A stretch of DNA of 64,000 nucleotides, taken from assembly GCF_024399335.1 (NCBI RefSeq), contig NZ_CP075339.1:1178001-1242000 (forward strand), in the 5' to 3' direction. The translations under genes were made by a program, and so were the position numbers. Source of the DNA: Leucobacter aridicollis. GTDB taxonomy: Bacteria > Actinomycetota > Actinomycetes > Actinomycetales > Microbacteriaceae. Shown here in pieces: positions 44,037 to 52,611 of the stretch. Positions within the stretch are counted from its first letter, which is position 1. Every line of letters begins with the position of its first letter. The notes beneath the pieces are model-generated. The model worked only from the letters and a program-made list of their open reading frames with translations. It was not told the DNA's origin and did no database searches.

Positions 44037-44825
44037 ATGACAGAGCCTAAGGTGCCCGCGGCAGATCAGACGCTGCGCATTCTGACGCTCCTCGCGCGCT
44101 CCCGCGGACCGGTGCCAGCGAGCATCATCGCGACGCAGCTTGATCTGCCGCGCTCAACCGCGTATCAGCTGCTCGCCACCCTACAAGAACACGGCTACGT
44201 GATGCACCTGCCGGAGGAGCGCAGGTTTGGGCTGGGGCTCGCAGCAGTCGAGCTGAGCTCGGCCTATGAGCGGCAGGAACCGATCGCGCGCCTCGGCAGG
44301 CCGCTGCTCGCTGCGCTCGTTGACACTGTGCGCGTGAGTGGGCATCTTGCGGTGCCAAGCGGCAGTGACGTGTTGTACGTGATTGAGGAACGCGCCCAGG
44401 GATCGCCATCACTCGTGACAGACGTTGATGTGCGACTGCCGATGCACCTCACTGCGAGCGGGCGTGCGATCCTTGCGAGCCTGCCACGTGCGCAGGTGCG
44501 GGCGCTGTACCCGAACGCCCAGTCGTTTGCGCACCGCCTTGCGGGTCCTGACGGCGTGAACCGGTACTCTCGGCTTCGGGCCGTGCTCGACGATACGACG
44601 ACGAGGGGCTTCGCGCTCGAGCGAGGCTCGGTGACTGAGGGGCTCTCATCGGTCGCAGCACCAGTGCTCGATCACCGGGGTTGGCCGATCGCTGCCGTCG
44701 CCGTGACATTCAGCGACGGGGAGTATGGCGAGGGGGATTTTTCAGCCCTCGCCGGGGAAGTACGCGACGCCGCGAACGCCCTGTCCGCACGAATTCATGG
44801 CCGCGCGGCGCGCGAGGAGACCTAG
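44037..44825 (+). CDS. IclR-family transcriptional regulator of the hut genes (HutR-like)
   Basis: 262 residues. Winged helix LRILTLLARSRGPVPASIIATQLDLPRSTAYQLLATLQEHGYV (about 15-60) and an IclR effector domain (about 80-255; LPMHLTASGRAILASL, GFALERGSVTEGLSSVAAPVLDHRG). Location next to hutH and the matching palindromes upstream of hutH/hutG and hutU indicate that it controls the locus, probably with urocanate or histidine as effector. Gene order and operator resemble HutR of corynebacteria. Confidence 0.8.
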   Translation: MTEPKVPAADQTLRILTLLARSRGPVPASIIATQLDLPRSTAYQLLATLQEHGYVMHLPEERRFGLGLAAVELSSAYERQEPIARLGRPLLAALVDTVRVSGHLAVPSGSDVLYVIEERAQGSPSLVTDVDVRLPMHLTASGRAILASLPRAQVRALYPNAQSFAHRLAGPDGVNRYSRLRAVLDDTTTRGFALERGSVTEGLSSVAAPVLDHRGWPIAAVAVTFSDGEYGEGDFSALAGEVRDAANALSARIHGRAAREET

Positions 44826-45061
44826 GTCGGGCTATCGTTCTGTGTCCCGGAAAGCATCAATCGGCAGCCTCAGCGGGATCGAATGACTCCACAGGAATTG
44901 AGCGCGACGGAGATGGCGCCGCGCCTCTGCATTGAACGGACGCTGCGCGAATCGGTAGAAAGTTCGCGACGCAGAACTCGTGGCTTTCTCGGAGCAGCAC
45001 ATCGCACGGTATCGCTAGTGTTCCATAGGAAGTGAGCGAAATCGACTTTTCATGGCGTTGT
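44826..45061. other. Gap between iclR and the orphan membrane-protein gene
   Basis: 236 bp, less GC-rich toward its right end, no gene or hairpin recognised. It marks the left edge of the atypical segment. Confidence 0.35.
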
Positions 45062-46429
45062 TTAGCTGTCGGATAACCGGGCAAGTCTTTCGAACCGACG
45101 TGGTCTCGTCAGAGCGTATGCGAAGTTGGCGAGACTTGTGAGCTCCCGGCTGAGGCCCGCAAGCTTCCAGACGAGAGCGTGAAGCTCGTCCTCAAGCCAC
45201 TTTGCACTTGGGTCGAGTCGGCTGTTCACGCGGACATTTCGGCCTGCCTCATTGTCCGCTCTTGCTGGGGATCCCGGCACGAGCTGCCTGTGCTGCCAGG
45301 CGATTCTTCTGACGTACCACTCATCGACCGATGGAACGACATGCTGAATGAATTTTTCGGTTTTTGTGGAAAAGCAGGATCGTAATGTCATCAGTCCGCT
45401 CCAGGCAGGCAGATTGACGATTCGAGACAGCGTTAACACCTCATCTTTCAACTGGTCTTTCCAAGCTAACTCAATTCCAGCGATAGCAGCTTGTGTTTCC
45501 TCGTTATGCAGGTAAGGTCGAGCCCTCGTCAGAGGCAGGTCGAGGCAAGACTGGTTGCATTCAACGTGATCGTCGGATTGAGGGAAGTGGTGGCGGTGTT
45601 CTGGGCGATGTTGTTGTGTCCACGCGTACCATTCTTGAGCACGGTACTCCTGGATTGCGTAGGTTCGCACCATCTCATCGAGCTGCGACTGAACTACACC
45701 TGCCAACGCAGCGATGGCGGGCGCGGCGGCGTGTAGTTGTTGCAGTGCCGAGGTTTCTCTGCCCTGCCGAAACGTCCTACGGGCAGTGCCGGTCTCGCTC
45801 GCCAGCGCCCTTATCGCCATGATGCTTATCGGGGTCATAGCTGCAATGATCGTGGCCATTGCAACTGCCGTAGGTATGGACCACTCCGCTTCCAGCAGAA
45901 CAGAGCGTGCCCTTTCCGCCCCGGTGAGAATCGTAGACGGAAATGCGGTGAGCACCGCAGACACTACCACGACGAGCCCCAACCAAGAAAAGACAATCTT
46001 CGGTATTGAGGCGAGTGCTATCCACAACCAACGCAGAGCTAGCCATAGGTTTCGCAAGAGTTTCCGCGTCAGGTTCCCGCGACCTTGCTTCGGGAGGCGG
46101 GGCGGTTGCGCTGATGACTCGTACTGAGTGGTGACAGCACGGGTGGCGAGCCACCTCAATGCCCTCTCAATTCGGGCGCTGCTGCTTTCGAGTCGCACGA
46201 TGTCATCCAGTGTCGCCCCACCTGCGAGCCACTCGGCACAGCTACGAACCGACAACGCAATTTTGGTGAGAATGAGATGACCAACTACGGCGAGTGTCAG
46301 CAGCAAAAAGGCGAAGAGGACTAATGACACGATGAAAGTACCCCAGGGCGCATTGGGCCCCCAGGAGGAGAATGCTTGAGTAGTGGACTCTCTCCATCCG
46401 TCTAGCCACTCGGTGAACCATGTGGTCAC
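45062..46429 (-). CDS. Orphan membrane protein of atypical composition
   Basis: 455 residues, family not recognised. Membrane segments at about 31-53, 126-143, 147-168 and 185-208 are followed by a soluble helical C-terminal half (about 210-455) with a His/Cys-rich patch QQHRPEHRHHFPQSDDH then ECNQSC. GTG start with an excellent AGGAGGAAG six nt upstream. Codon use is clearly less GC-biased than in the neighbours, and the gene separates iclR from hutI, so recent acquisition is likely. No transposase or integrase remains nearby. A signalling or defence role is possible but nothing shows it. Confidence 0.65.
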   Translation of the reverse strand: MTTWFTEWLDGWRESTTQAFSSWGPNAPWGTFIVSLVLFAFLLLTLAVVGHLILTKIALSVRSCAEWLAGGATLDDIVRLESSSARIERALRWLATRAVTTQYESSAQPPRLPKQGRGNLTRKLLRNLWLALRWLWIALASIPKIVFSWLGLVVVVSAVLTAFPSTILTGAERARSVLLEAEWSIPTAVAMATIIAAMTPISIMAIRALASETGTARRTFRQGRETSALQQLHAAAPAIAALAGVVQSQLDEMVRTYAIQEYRAQEWYAWTQQHRPEHRHHFPQSDDHVECNQSCLDLPLTRARPYLHNEETQAAIAGIELAWKDQLKDEVLTLSRIVNLPAWSGLMTLRSCFSTKTEKFIQHVVPSVDEWYVRRIAWQHRQLVPGSPARADNEAGRNVRVNSRLDPSAKWLEDELHALVWKLAGLSRELTSLANFAYALTRPRRFERLARLSDS

Positions 46430-46790
46430 TTCCGACTTCCTCCTAGAGCTGGTATTTGCCAGTGGTTGCTAAGTCTGCGCGCTACTTGCGAGCGTCAACG
46501 AGACTGTGCCGTCTCAGCGACCAAATTGCCTTAGATCAAACGGCAGCTCCAGAACCGGTCTACTTAGCTTGAAGCTGCTTCGAGGCTGCGCGGCCTAGCC
46601 AATGCGTACCTCGAGACTAGCCACAAAGAGGCATGACACACACCTTGGATTCGTGTCAGCAGGACACGTCGGAGCTCTGGAGCAGGCGCAAAAGCACAAC
46701 CAGGTATGACCGCTAACTGACACCTCGGCACAGCCCCGACCTGCTGCCGAGCTCAATAGGCAGCAGCGTCAGCCTCGTTGTGCCTCCGGG
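46430..46790. other. Gene-free region right of the orphan gene
   Basis: 361 bp with lower GC than average. Two weak hairpins: GAGAC/GTCTC (46500-46515) and CGTGTC-AGCAG-GACACG (46652-46668). Ends at the hutI stop codon. No ORF with a ribosome site was found; it may be remnant sequence brought in with the orphan gene. Confidence 0.4.
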
Positions 46791-48020
46791 CTAGACCGAG
46801 CGGACACCAGCCTTCCACACGCCGTGAGTGAGGCGCATCCCAGGGCGGTATGCGAGGTGCGTGACTGACGGGGCGTCGAGCAGCTGCACATCGGCGCGTG
46901 CGCCGGGGGAGACAACACCAACTCGCCCCTGGGCCTCGCCACGGGGATTGACCCAGCCGTCCTCGTGCATGCCGAGCGCGATCGCGCCGCCGAGCGTCGC
47001 TGCGCTGACAGCCTCCTGAATCGAGAGCCCCATTTGCAGCACCGCGGTCGCGACGCAGAACCCCATCGAGCTCGTGTATGACGTCCCAGGGTTGCAGTTC
47101 GAGGCGATCGCGACGACGGCGCCTGCGTCAATGAGGCGCCTCGCCGGGGCGAGCGGCATGCGCGTTGAGAGGTCGCATGCGGGGAGCACTGTCGCGACTG
47201 TCCCTCGTTCGCCGTTCGCCCGCGACCACGATCCCGAGAGCGCTTCGACGTCGGCGTCGTCGAGGAAACCGAGGTGGTCGACGCTCAACGCCCCGTGCGC
47301 GACGGCAAGCTGCGTGCCTGGGCCGTGCCCGAGCTGATTGCCGTGTACGCGGGTCGCGAGGCCGGCCGCGGCCGCCGCGGTGAGGATCCGCTCGGTTGCC
47401 GCCCCGTCGAAGGCGCCGGTCTCGCAGAACACGTCGACGGCGCTGACGAGCGGTGCCACGGCAGCGAGCATCGGGCCGGTCACGAGATCGAGATACTCGG
47501 CCGGATCTGCGCCAGCAGGCACCAGATGCGCGCCCAGGAATGTGACTGCGTCAACCTGGGCCGCCGCGACGCGCGCCGAGCGCACCTCGTCGGCCACCGT
47601 CAGCCCGTAGCCTGTCTTCGTCTCCATCGTTGTCGTGCCATCGCGAAGCGCCTCGCCTACGAGCCGCGCGAGGTTCGACCCGAGTTCGGCCTCGGAGGCC
47701 GCGCGAGTGGCGTCCACCGTGACATTGATGCCGCCAGCGGCATATCCCTCACCAGCCATGCGCGCCTCGAACTCGGCGGTGCGGTCGCCCGCGAACACCA
47801 TGTGGGTGTGAGAGTCGACCCAGCCGGGAAGCGCCGCGCGGCCCTCGGCGTCGACACGTTCGTCGGCCGCCGGGGCGTTCGCTGCTGGGCCAACCCATGC
47901 GATCCTGTCGCCGTCGATCACCACGGCGGCATCCCGCATGCGGCCACCGATCCCGTCCCCGAGTGCGGGGTCGTTCGTTGTGAGCTCGCCGATGTTGTCG
48001 ATGAGGATCGCGTGGGTCAT
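46791..48020 (-). CDS. hutI: Imidazolonepropionase
   Basis: 409 residues, amidohydrolase. Metal-binding WVDSHTHMVFAGDR, TTTMETKTGYGL, FLGAHLVPAG, VHGNQLGH and SVDHLGFLDDAD are conserved. Hydrolyses 4-imidazolone-5-propionate to formiminoglutamate. ATG 48020 (MTHAILIDNI) with GGGAGA upstream; the frame is open further but sequence there overlaps hutU's end. 58 bp downstream of hutU, same operon. Confidence 0.94.
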   Translation of the reverse strand: MTHAILIDNIGELTTNDPALGDGIGGRMRDAAVVIDGDRIAWVGPAANAPAADERVDAEGRAALPGWVDSHTHMVFAGDRTAEFEARMAGEGYAAGGINVTVDATRAASEAELGSNLARLVGEALRDGTTTMETKTGYGLTVADEVRSARVAAAQVDAVTFLGAHLVPAGADPAEYLDLVTGPMLAAVAPLVSAVDVFCETGAFDGAATERILTAAAAAGLATRVHGNQLGHGPGTQLAVAHGALSVDHLGFLDDADVEALSGSWSRANGERGTVATVLPACDLSTRMPLAPARRLIDAGAVVAIASNCNPGTSYTSSMGFCVATAVLQMGLSIQEAVSAATLGGAIALGMHEDGWVNPRGEAQGRVGVVSPGARADVQLLDAPSVTHLAYRPGMRLTHGVWKAGVRSV

Positions 48021-48078
48021 GTGCTCAGTCTCCCAGGATGTGTCGTGAGTTATCTCTGCAGGTGTGCGCCAGCAGGAA

Positions 48079-49806
48079 TTACCAGGCTGCCTCGGTGTTG
48101 CGGATCGTGGGTTCGAGCGGCACGCGCACCCCGCGCTCCTTCGCGACCTCGTCTGCACGCTGGTATCCAGCGTCGACGTGACGGATGACACCCATTCCCG
48201 GGTCGTTTGTGAGTAGGCGCTCGAGCTTCTCGGCAGCGAGGTCGGTGCCGTCGGCGACCGAGACCTGGCCGGTGTGGATCGAGCGCCCGATGCCAACGCC
48301 GCCGCCGTGATGGATCGACACCCAGGTCGCCCCCGACGATGTCGCAGTGAGGGCGTTGAGGAGCGGCCAGTCTGCGATTGCGTCCGAGCCGTCGGCCATT
48401 GCCTCGGTCTCGCGGTAGGGCGACGCGACCGACCCGGAGTCGAGGTGGTCGCGGCCAATCACGATCGGTGCCTTCACCTTGCCCTCGGCGACGAGCCTGT
48501 TAAAGAGCAGCCCGGCCTGGTGGCGCTCGCCGTACCCGAGCCAGCAGATGCGCGCGGGAAGGCCCTCGAACTCGACGCGTTCGGCAGCGGCGTCGAGCCA
48601 TTTGTGCAGGTGCGCGTTCTCCGGGAACAGCTCCTTCAGCGCCTCGTCTGTGACGCGGATGTCTTCGGGGTCGCCTGAGAGGGCCGCCCAGCGGAACGGT
48701 CCGAGTCCCTCGCAGAACAGCGGGCGGATGTACGCAGGCACGAAGCCTGGGAACTCGAATGCGCGGTCGTAGCCACCCTTGCGGGCCTCATCGCGGATTG
48801 AGTTGCCGTAGTCAAACACCTCGGCGCCAGCATCCTGGAACTCAACCATCGCCTTGACGTGAGCGGCCATCGCCGCCTGCGCGTCACGGGTGAACTGCTC
48901 AGGATCCTGCTCGGCACGAGCGAGACGCTCGTCGACCGAGTAGCCGATGGGCAGGTACGACAGGGGGTCGTGCGCGCTCGTCTGATCGGTCACGAGGTCG
49001 ATTGTGATTTCGCCTGCCTGGTGACGGCGCAGAATCTCGGGGAAGACCTCGGCCGCGTTACCAACGAGGCCGACAGACCAGCCGCGGCGCTCTTGCTTCG
49101 CCTGCTGTACCTTCGCGAGCGCCTCGTCGATGTCTTCGACGACCTCGTCAAGGTACCTCTTGCCGACGCGCCTGTCGAGGCGGGTCTTGTCGACGTCAAC
49201 GATGAGGCATGCGCCGTCGTTCAGGGTCACCGCGAGCGGCTGCGCGCCGCCCATGCCGCCGCAGCCGCCGGTGAGCGTGATTGTGCCAGCGAGCGAGCCC
49301 TTGCCCTCGACACGGGTGATGCGCCCTTGCCCCTGGAGCTTGCGGCCAGCCGCCGCGAAGGTTTCGTAGGTGCCCTGCAGGATGCCCTGCGTGCCAATGT
49401 AGATCCACGAGCCCGCCGTCATCTGCCCGTACATCATGAGGCCCTCTGCCTCGAGCTTTCGAAACTCGGGCCAGGTCGCCCAATCGCCGACGAGGTTCGA
49501 GTTGGCGAGCAGCACGCGGGGCGCCCACTTGTTCGTGCGGAACACGCCAACGGGCTTTCCCGACTGCACGAGCAACGTCTCGTCTTCTTCGAGGTCGCGG
49601 AGCGTGTCGACGATCGCGTCGAACGCCTCCCAGCTGCGGGCGGCGCGGCCTGTGCCGCCGTAGACGACGAGGTCGTCAGGGCGCTCGGCAACCTCGGGGT
49701 CGAGGTTGTTCATGAGCATGCGAAGCGGGGCCTCGGTCTGCCAGCTCTTCGCTGAAATCTCGGTGCCGCGGGGTGCGCGGACGGGGCGTGCGCCGGGGAG
49801 AGCCAT
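48079..49806 (-). CDS. hutU: Urocanate hydratase
   Basis: 575 residues. [13 protein letters not shown] and [20 protein letters not shown] bind NAD, the essential-Cys region is [18 protein letters not shown], and [10 protein letters not shown] near the C-terminus. It converts urocanate to imidazolonepropionate using NAD as electrophile. ATG 49806 with AAAGGAA. The promoter lies in the operator region 49850-49931. Operon hutU-hutI. Confidence 0.96.
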   Translation of the reverse strand: MALPGARPVRAPRGTEISAKSWQTEAPLRMLMNNLDPEVAERPDDLVVYGGTGRAARSWEAFDAIVDTLRDLEEDETLLVQSGKPVGVFRTNKWAPRVLLANSNLVGDWATWPEFRKLEAEGLMMYGQMTAGSWIYIGTQGILQGTYETFAAAGRKLQGQGRITRVEGKGSLAGTITLTGGCGGMGGAQPLAVTLNDGACLIVDVDKTRLDRRVGKRYLDEVVEDIDEALAKVQQAKQERRGWSVGLVGNAAEVFPEILRRHQAGEITIDLVTDQTSAHDPLSYLPIGYSVDERLARAEQDPEQFTRDAQAAMAAHVKAMVEFQDAGAEVFDYGNSIRDEARKGGYDRAFEFPGFVPAYIRPLFCEGLGPFRWAALSGDPEDIRVTDEALKELFPENAHLHKWLDAAAERVEFEGLPARICWLGYGERHQAGLLFNRLVAEGKVKAPIVIGRDHLDSGSVASPYRETEAMADGSDAIADWPLLNALTATSSGATWVSIHHGGGVGIGRSIHTGQVSVADGTDLAAEKLERLLTNDPGMGVIRHVDAGYQRADEVAKERGVRVPLEPTIRNTEAAW

Positions 49807-49879
49807 CGTTGGTTCCTTTCATACGGTCTGTGATCGAGCCGATGAATCCATCTCACCCTGCCTGAGGGACCCAAACAAC

Positions 49880-49931
49880 GTCGCACCAGGCGACCCTGTC
49901 CGGAATACCGGACGTGGGCACCTGGTGCGAC
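49880..49931. promoter_or_regulatory. Hut operator 2 within a concentric 52-bp dyad
   Basis: GTCCGG-AATA-CCGGAC (49898-49913) has exactly the same centre as the outer 11-bp arms GTCGCACCAGG (49880-49890) and CCTGGTGCGAC (49921-49931). On the minus strand this follows the upstream permease stop by 27 nt and is followed by CGTTGTTTGG, so it could terminate that transcript; it also lies about 90 nt before hutU. Confidence 0.65.
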
Positions 49932-49957
49932 ATGCTGGCTCGTGGTGACTGCGCAGG

Positions 49958-51496
49958 CTACCCCTCGGAGGCGCCGACGACGTCGACAGCCTCGGTGCCG
50001 TAGGCGCCCGGCTCCGTGCCATGACCGATCCGCGCGTATACAGCTGGTCGCCTCGCCTTCAGCACGAGACCCCAAATGACGCCGGCGGCGCCTGCAAGAG
50101 CGACGATGATCGGCAGCACGTAGGTGGCCGCCGACGGAGCCTCCTGCCCGAGCTGCAAGTGGAAGTTCGCGATGATCATGACGAACACCCACGCGAGCAG
50201 CAGACCTGAGATCAGCGGCGCGACGAGCGTGGTCCAGAGGCCCAGGCCGCGCCTGTCACGCGCGAAGAAGCCGATGACTGCCGCGGCAATGACTGCCATG
50301 AGCATGACGAGGCCCATCGCGCCAGTGTTCGTGAGCCAAGTGAACATCGTCAGCACCGGGTAGAGGAACCCCTGCTCGCCAAGCGCAGCTTCGCCGCCGA
50401 GCGCGCCGGCGATTGCGAAGCCAGCCGTCACCACAAGCGCGATCACTGTCTGCGCGACGGATCCCGCCCACGGCGCCCCTGACTTCGCTGTGTGCGCGAA
50501 CCAGCCTGGCAGCACGCCCTCGCGGCCAAGCGAGAAGAAATATCGGGCGACAGCATTGTGGAACGACTGCAGTGCCGCGAACAAGCTTGTGAGGAACAAG
50601 ATGTTCATGATGTCCACGAAGATGACGCTGACGTGCTCAGACATGAACACGAACATGAGGTCTGGGCCGAACTCCTGCGAGGCCCCAACAATGTTCGAGG
50701 GCCCAACGCCCACCGAGAATGCCCACGCACTGAACGCGTAGAAGACGCCAATGATCGCGACAGCCGCGTAGGTGGCGCGCGGGACTGTCCGCTTCGGATC
50801 CTTCGCCTCTTCACCGTAGATCGCCGCTCCCTCAAACCCCATGAAGGCTGCAACGCCGAACACGAGCACGATGCCGAGTGATGGGCCAAACAGCTCTGCC
50901 GGGTTGAGGGTAGCCGCAGTCACACCCTCAGGCGCGGCTGCAAGCGCGTAGACGTCGAACACGATGACCACGAGAAACTCGAGCGCGACGAGGACGCCGA
51001 GCACCTTTGCCGAGACGTCGATCTTGTTGACGCCGAGGAGCCCGACAGCGATGATGCCGATGATGATCCAGAGCCACCACGGCGAGGAGAACCCGAGCTT
51101 TGCCTCCAGAAACATTGAGAGCTGAAACCCGAACAGCCCAAAGATGCCGATCTGCATTGCGTTGTAGGCGACGAGTGCGATGAGCGAGGCCCCGACGCCT
51201 GCCGCCCTGCCGAGCCCTCGGGAGATATAGGCGTAGAACGCGCCAGCGTTCGTGATGTGCCTGCCCATCGCGGTGTAGCCGACCGCGAAGACGGTGAGAA
51301 TAGCTGCGATGAGCAGGAACCCGAGCGGAACCCCGAGAGACCCGGTGACTGCGAAGGAGGTCGTGACTCCGCCCGCTACGACGGTGAGCGGGGCAGATGC
51401 AGCGATGATCATGAGGGTGATCGCGGGGACGCCGAGCGTGCGGCGGCTGAGCCCTGGGTCGTGCGCGCTGTGCTGAGTGTGCGGTGCTTCGCTCAT
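49958..51496 (-). CDS. APC-superfamily amino acid permease
   Basis: 512 residues with about 12 membrane helices. LGVPAITLMIIAASAPLTVVAGGV and AGAFYAYISRGLGRAAGVG are the APC N-terminal signature; FGVAAFMGFEGAAIYGEEAKDPKRTVPRATY is the TM6-7 loop. The long form and PKRTVP motif fit the YveA/putrescine-like APC group rather than the AroP group of the other permease. Position upstream of hutU suggests uptake of histidine, urocanate or a related amine. ATG 51496 with AGAGGA; earlier in-frame codons are unlikely. Confidence 0.8.
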   Translation of the reverse strand: MSEAPHTQHSAHDPGLSRRTLGVPAITLMIIAASAPLTVVAGGVTTSFAVTGSLGVPLGFLLIAAILTVFAVGYTAMGRHITNAGAFYAYISRGLGRAAGVGASLIALVAYNAMQIGIFGLFGFQLSMFLEAKLGFSSPWWLWIIIGIIAVGLLGVNKIDVSAKVLGVLVALEFLVVIVFDVYALAAAPEGVTAATLNPAELFGPSLGIVLVFGVAAFMGFEGAAIYGEEAKDPKRTVPRATYAAVAIIGVFYAFSAWAFSVGVGPSNIVGASQEFGPDLMFVFMSEHVSVIFVDIMNILFLTSLFAALQSFHNAVARYFFSLGREGVLPGWFAHTAKSGAPWAGSVAQTVIALVVTAGFAIAGALGGEAALGEQGFLYPVLTMFTWLTNTGAMGLVMLMAVIAAAVIGFFARDRRGLGLWTTLVAPLISGLLLAWVFVMIIANFHLQLGQEAPSAATYVLPIIVALAGAAGVIWGLVLKARRPAVYARIGHGTEPGAYGTEAVDVVGASEG

Positions 51497-51597
51497 ATGC
51501 GTGAGTCCTCTCGTGGCGTCGTTGCCTGTGCACGCCCTGGGGCCCAGAGACGTGCGTCGATCAGAGTCTAAGAAGGCGCACAGCTTGGAGATAGGGC

Positions 51598-51641
51598 TGG
51601 GCTGTGTCAGCAGCGCACAGCCCATGTCTGCGAGTGCAGAC
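51598..51641. other. Two adjacent hairpins between divergent genes
   Basis: TGGGCTGTG (51598-51606) pairs with 51616-51624, and GTCTGC (51626-51631) with GCAGAC (51636-51641, loop GAGT). They stand about 100 bp before the permease gene and may be a leader structure or operators. Confidence 0.35.
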
Positions 51642-51739
51642 CTCGACGATCAGTCAAAAGTGAGGTCGCAGGCGGCGCACGGTGCATGACTGTGGGCGCA
51701 CGTCTCGCCGAGGAAGCGCCCCGCCGCCGGAGTGCTTCC

Positions 51740-51745
51740 TAGGGT
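51740..51745 (+). promoter_or_regulatory. Leaderless -10 box of the 51752 gene
   Basis: TAGGGT, 6 nt (GAAAGC), then ATG; no ribosome site. Confidence 0.4.
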
Positions 51746-51751
51746 GAAAGC

Positions 51752-52420
51752 ATGTACGCAGTGACGGCGGTGCCGATGATGCCCGTGGTGATGGTCTCCA
51801 CCGCCGCGCTGTGCCTGTGGTGCGCCGCGCGGTCGGGAAATCGGCTGCAGTTGGGCGCCACATGCGTGATGTTCGCGGCGATGCTCGATCACGCGATCGT
51901 CGGGCTCGTGGCTCCCGCGCTATGGGCAGCGCTGCTCGTCTGCGCCGGGCTCATTACCGCGGCCTCGCTGCGGCCAGCCGGAGGGCTGGACGTTGGTCGG
52001 GCCGGCGGTTGGAGTGCTGGCTTCGGCGCGGACCGTGGTGCGGCTGGCGATGGTGACCCGACGTGCGATGGCGGCGCTGCGGTCGGACTGTGGCGCTCAC
52101 CCGGACCTGCCGCAGCGCCAGCCACCCTGAGCGGGGCCCGAGTTGCGCGCGGGATCCTGACCGCCCTGTCGTACCCAGCAATGGGGGCGCTGCTGCTCGT
52201 GAGTGCCGCCCCTCGATCCCAGCCTGCCGCGTCTCCGCTTGCTGTCACGGCAGCGCACAACCACGGTGGGGCGCCATCGGTCGGGTGGCTGCTTGCGGCA
52301 GTAGTGGTGTTGTCCGTCGCGCTCGCGACCGCGGCGCTTGCCGCGGCCAGGGGCGGCCGCCGACTCGCGGCGGTCGACGCCGGTGCCATGACGCTTATGC
52401 TTGGGGCGATGCTCGCCTGA
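51752..52420 (+). CDS. Hypothetical membrane protein (DUF5134-like)
   Basis: 222 residues. Four to five hydrophobic helices: about 7-26, 30-50, 55-70, then, after a Gly/Pro/Asp-rich middle (about 80-130), about 135-150 and 175-200. The segment VTAAHNHGGAPSVG carries a His pair that could bind metal, and MxxxHxxMG-like features of DUF5134 are weakly suggested (MYAVTAVPMMPVVMV, ARSGNRLQ). Family assignment is tentative. The gene is convergent with hpaD and followed by a strong terminator. Confidence 0.5.
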   Translation: MYAVTAVPMMPVVMVSTAALCLWCAARSGNRLQLGATCVMFAAMLDHAIVGLVAPALWAALLVCAGLITAASLRPAGGLDVGRAGGWSAGFGADRGAAGDGDPTCDGGAAVGLWRSPGPAAAPATLSGARVARGILTALSYPAMGALLLVSAAPRSQPAASPLAVTAAHNHGGAPSVGWLLAAVVVLSVALATAALAAARGGRRLAAVDAGAMTLMLGAMLA

Positions 52421-52557
52421 CTCCCTTCCGTCTCGCCCCAAACGTTCCCCTCGCCCGCAAATGCTATGGGAATTCGGGTGCGATGAGAACGTGTGAGCGC
52501 CCGCGGAGCTTGCAGCCACCTGCCGGGTCACGACGGGCCGCCGCCGGCGCAGCTGAA

Positions 52558-52603
52558 ATGGCGGAGGGGCTGGAGCACGTGCGCGCTCCAGCCCCTCCGC
52601 CAT
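52558..52603. terminator. Bidirectional terminator, 19-bp stem
   Basis: Arms 52558-52576 (ATGGCGGAGGGGCTGGAGC) and 52585-52603 are perfect complements, loop ACGTGCGC. It ends the hpa operon (minus) and the membrane-protein gene (plus). Confidence 0.9.
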
Positions 52604-52611
52604 AGCTCTGG

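Noticed and set aside
45491..46127. Plus-strand small ORFs in the orphan gene region
   Set aside because: They overlap the 455-codon membrane gene, which has an excellent ribosome site and hydrophobic helices.
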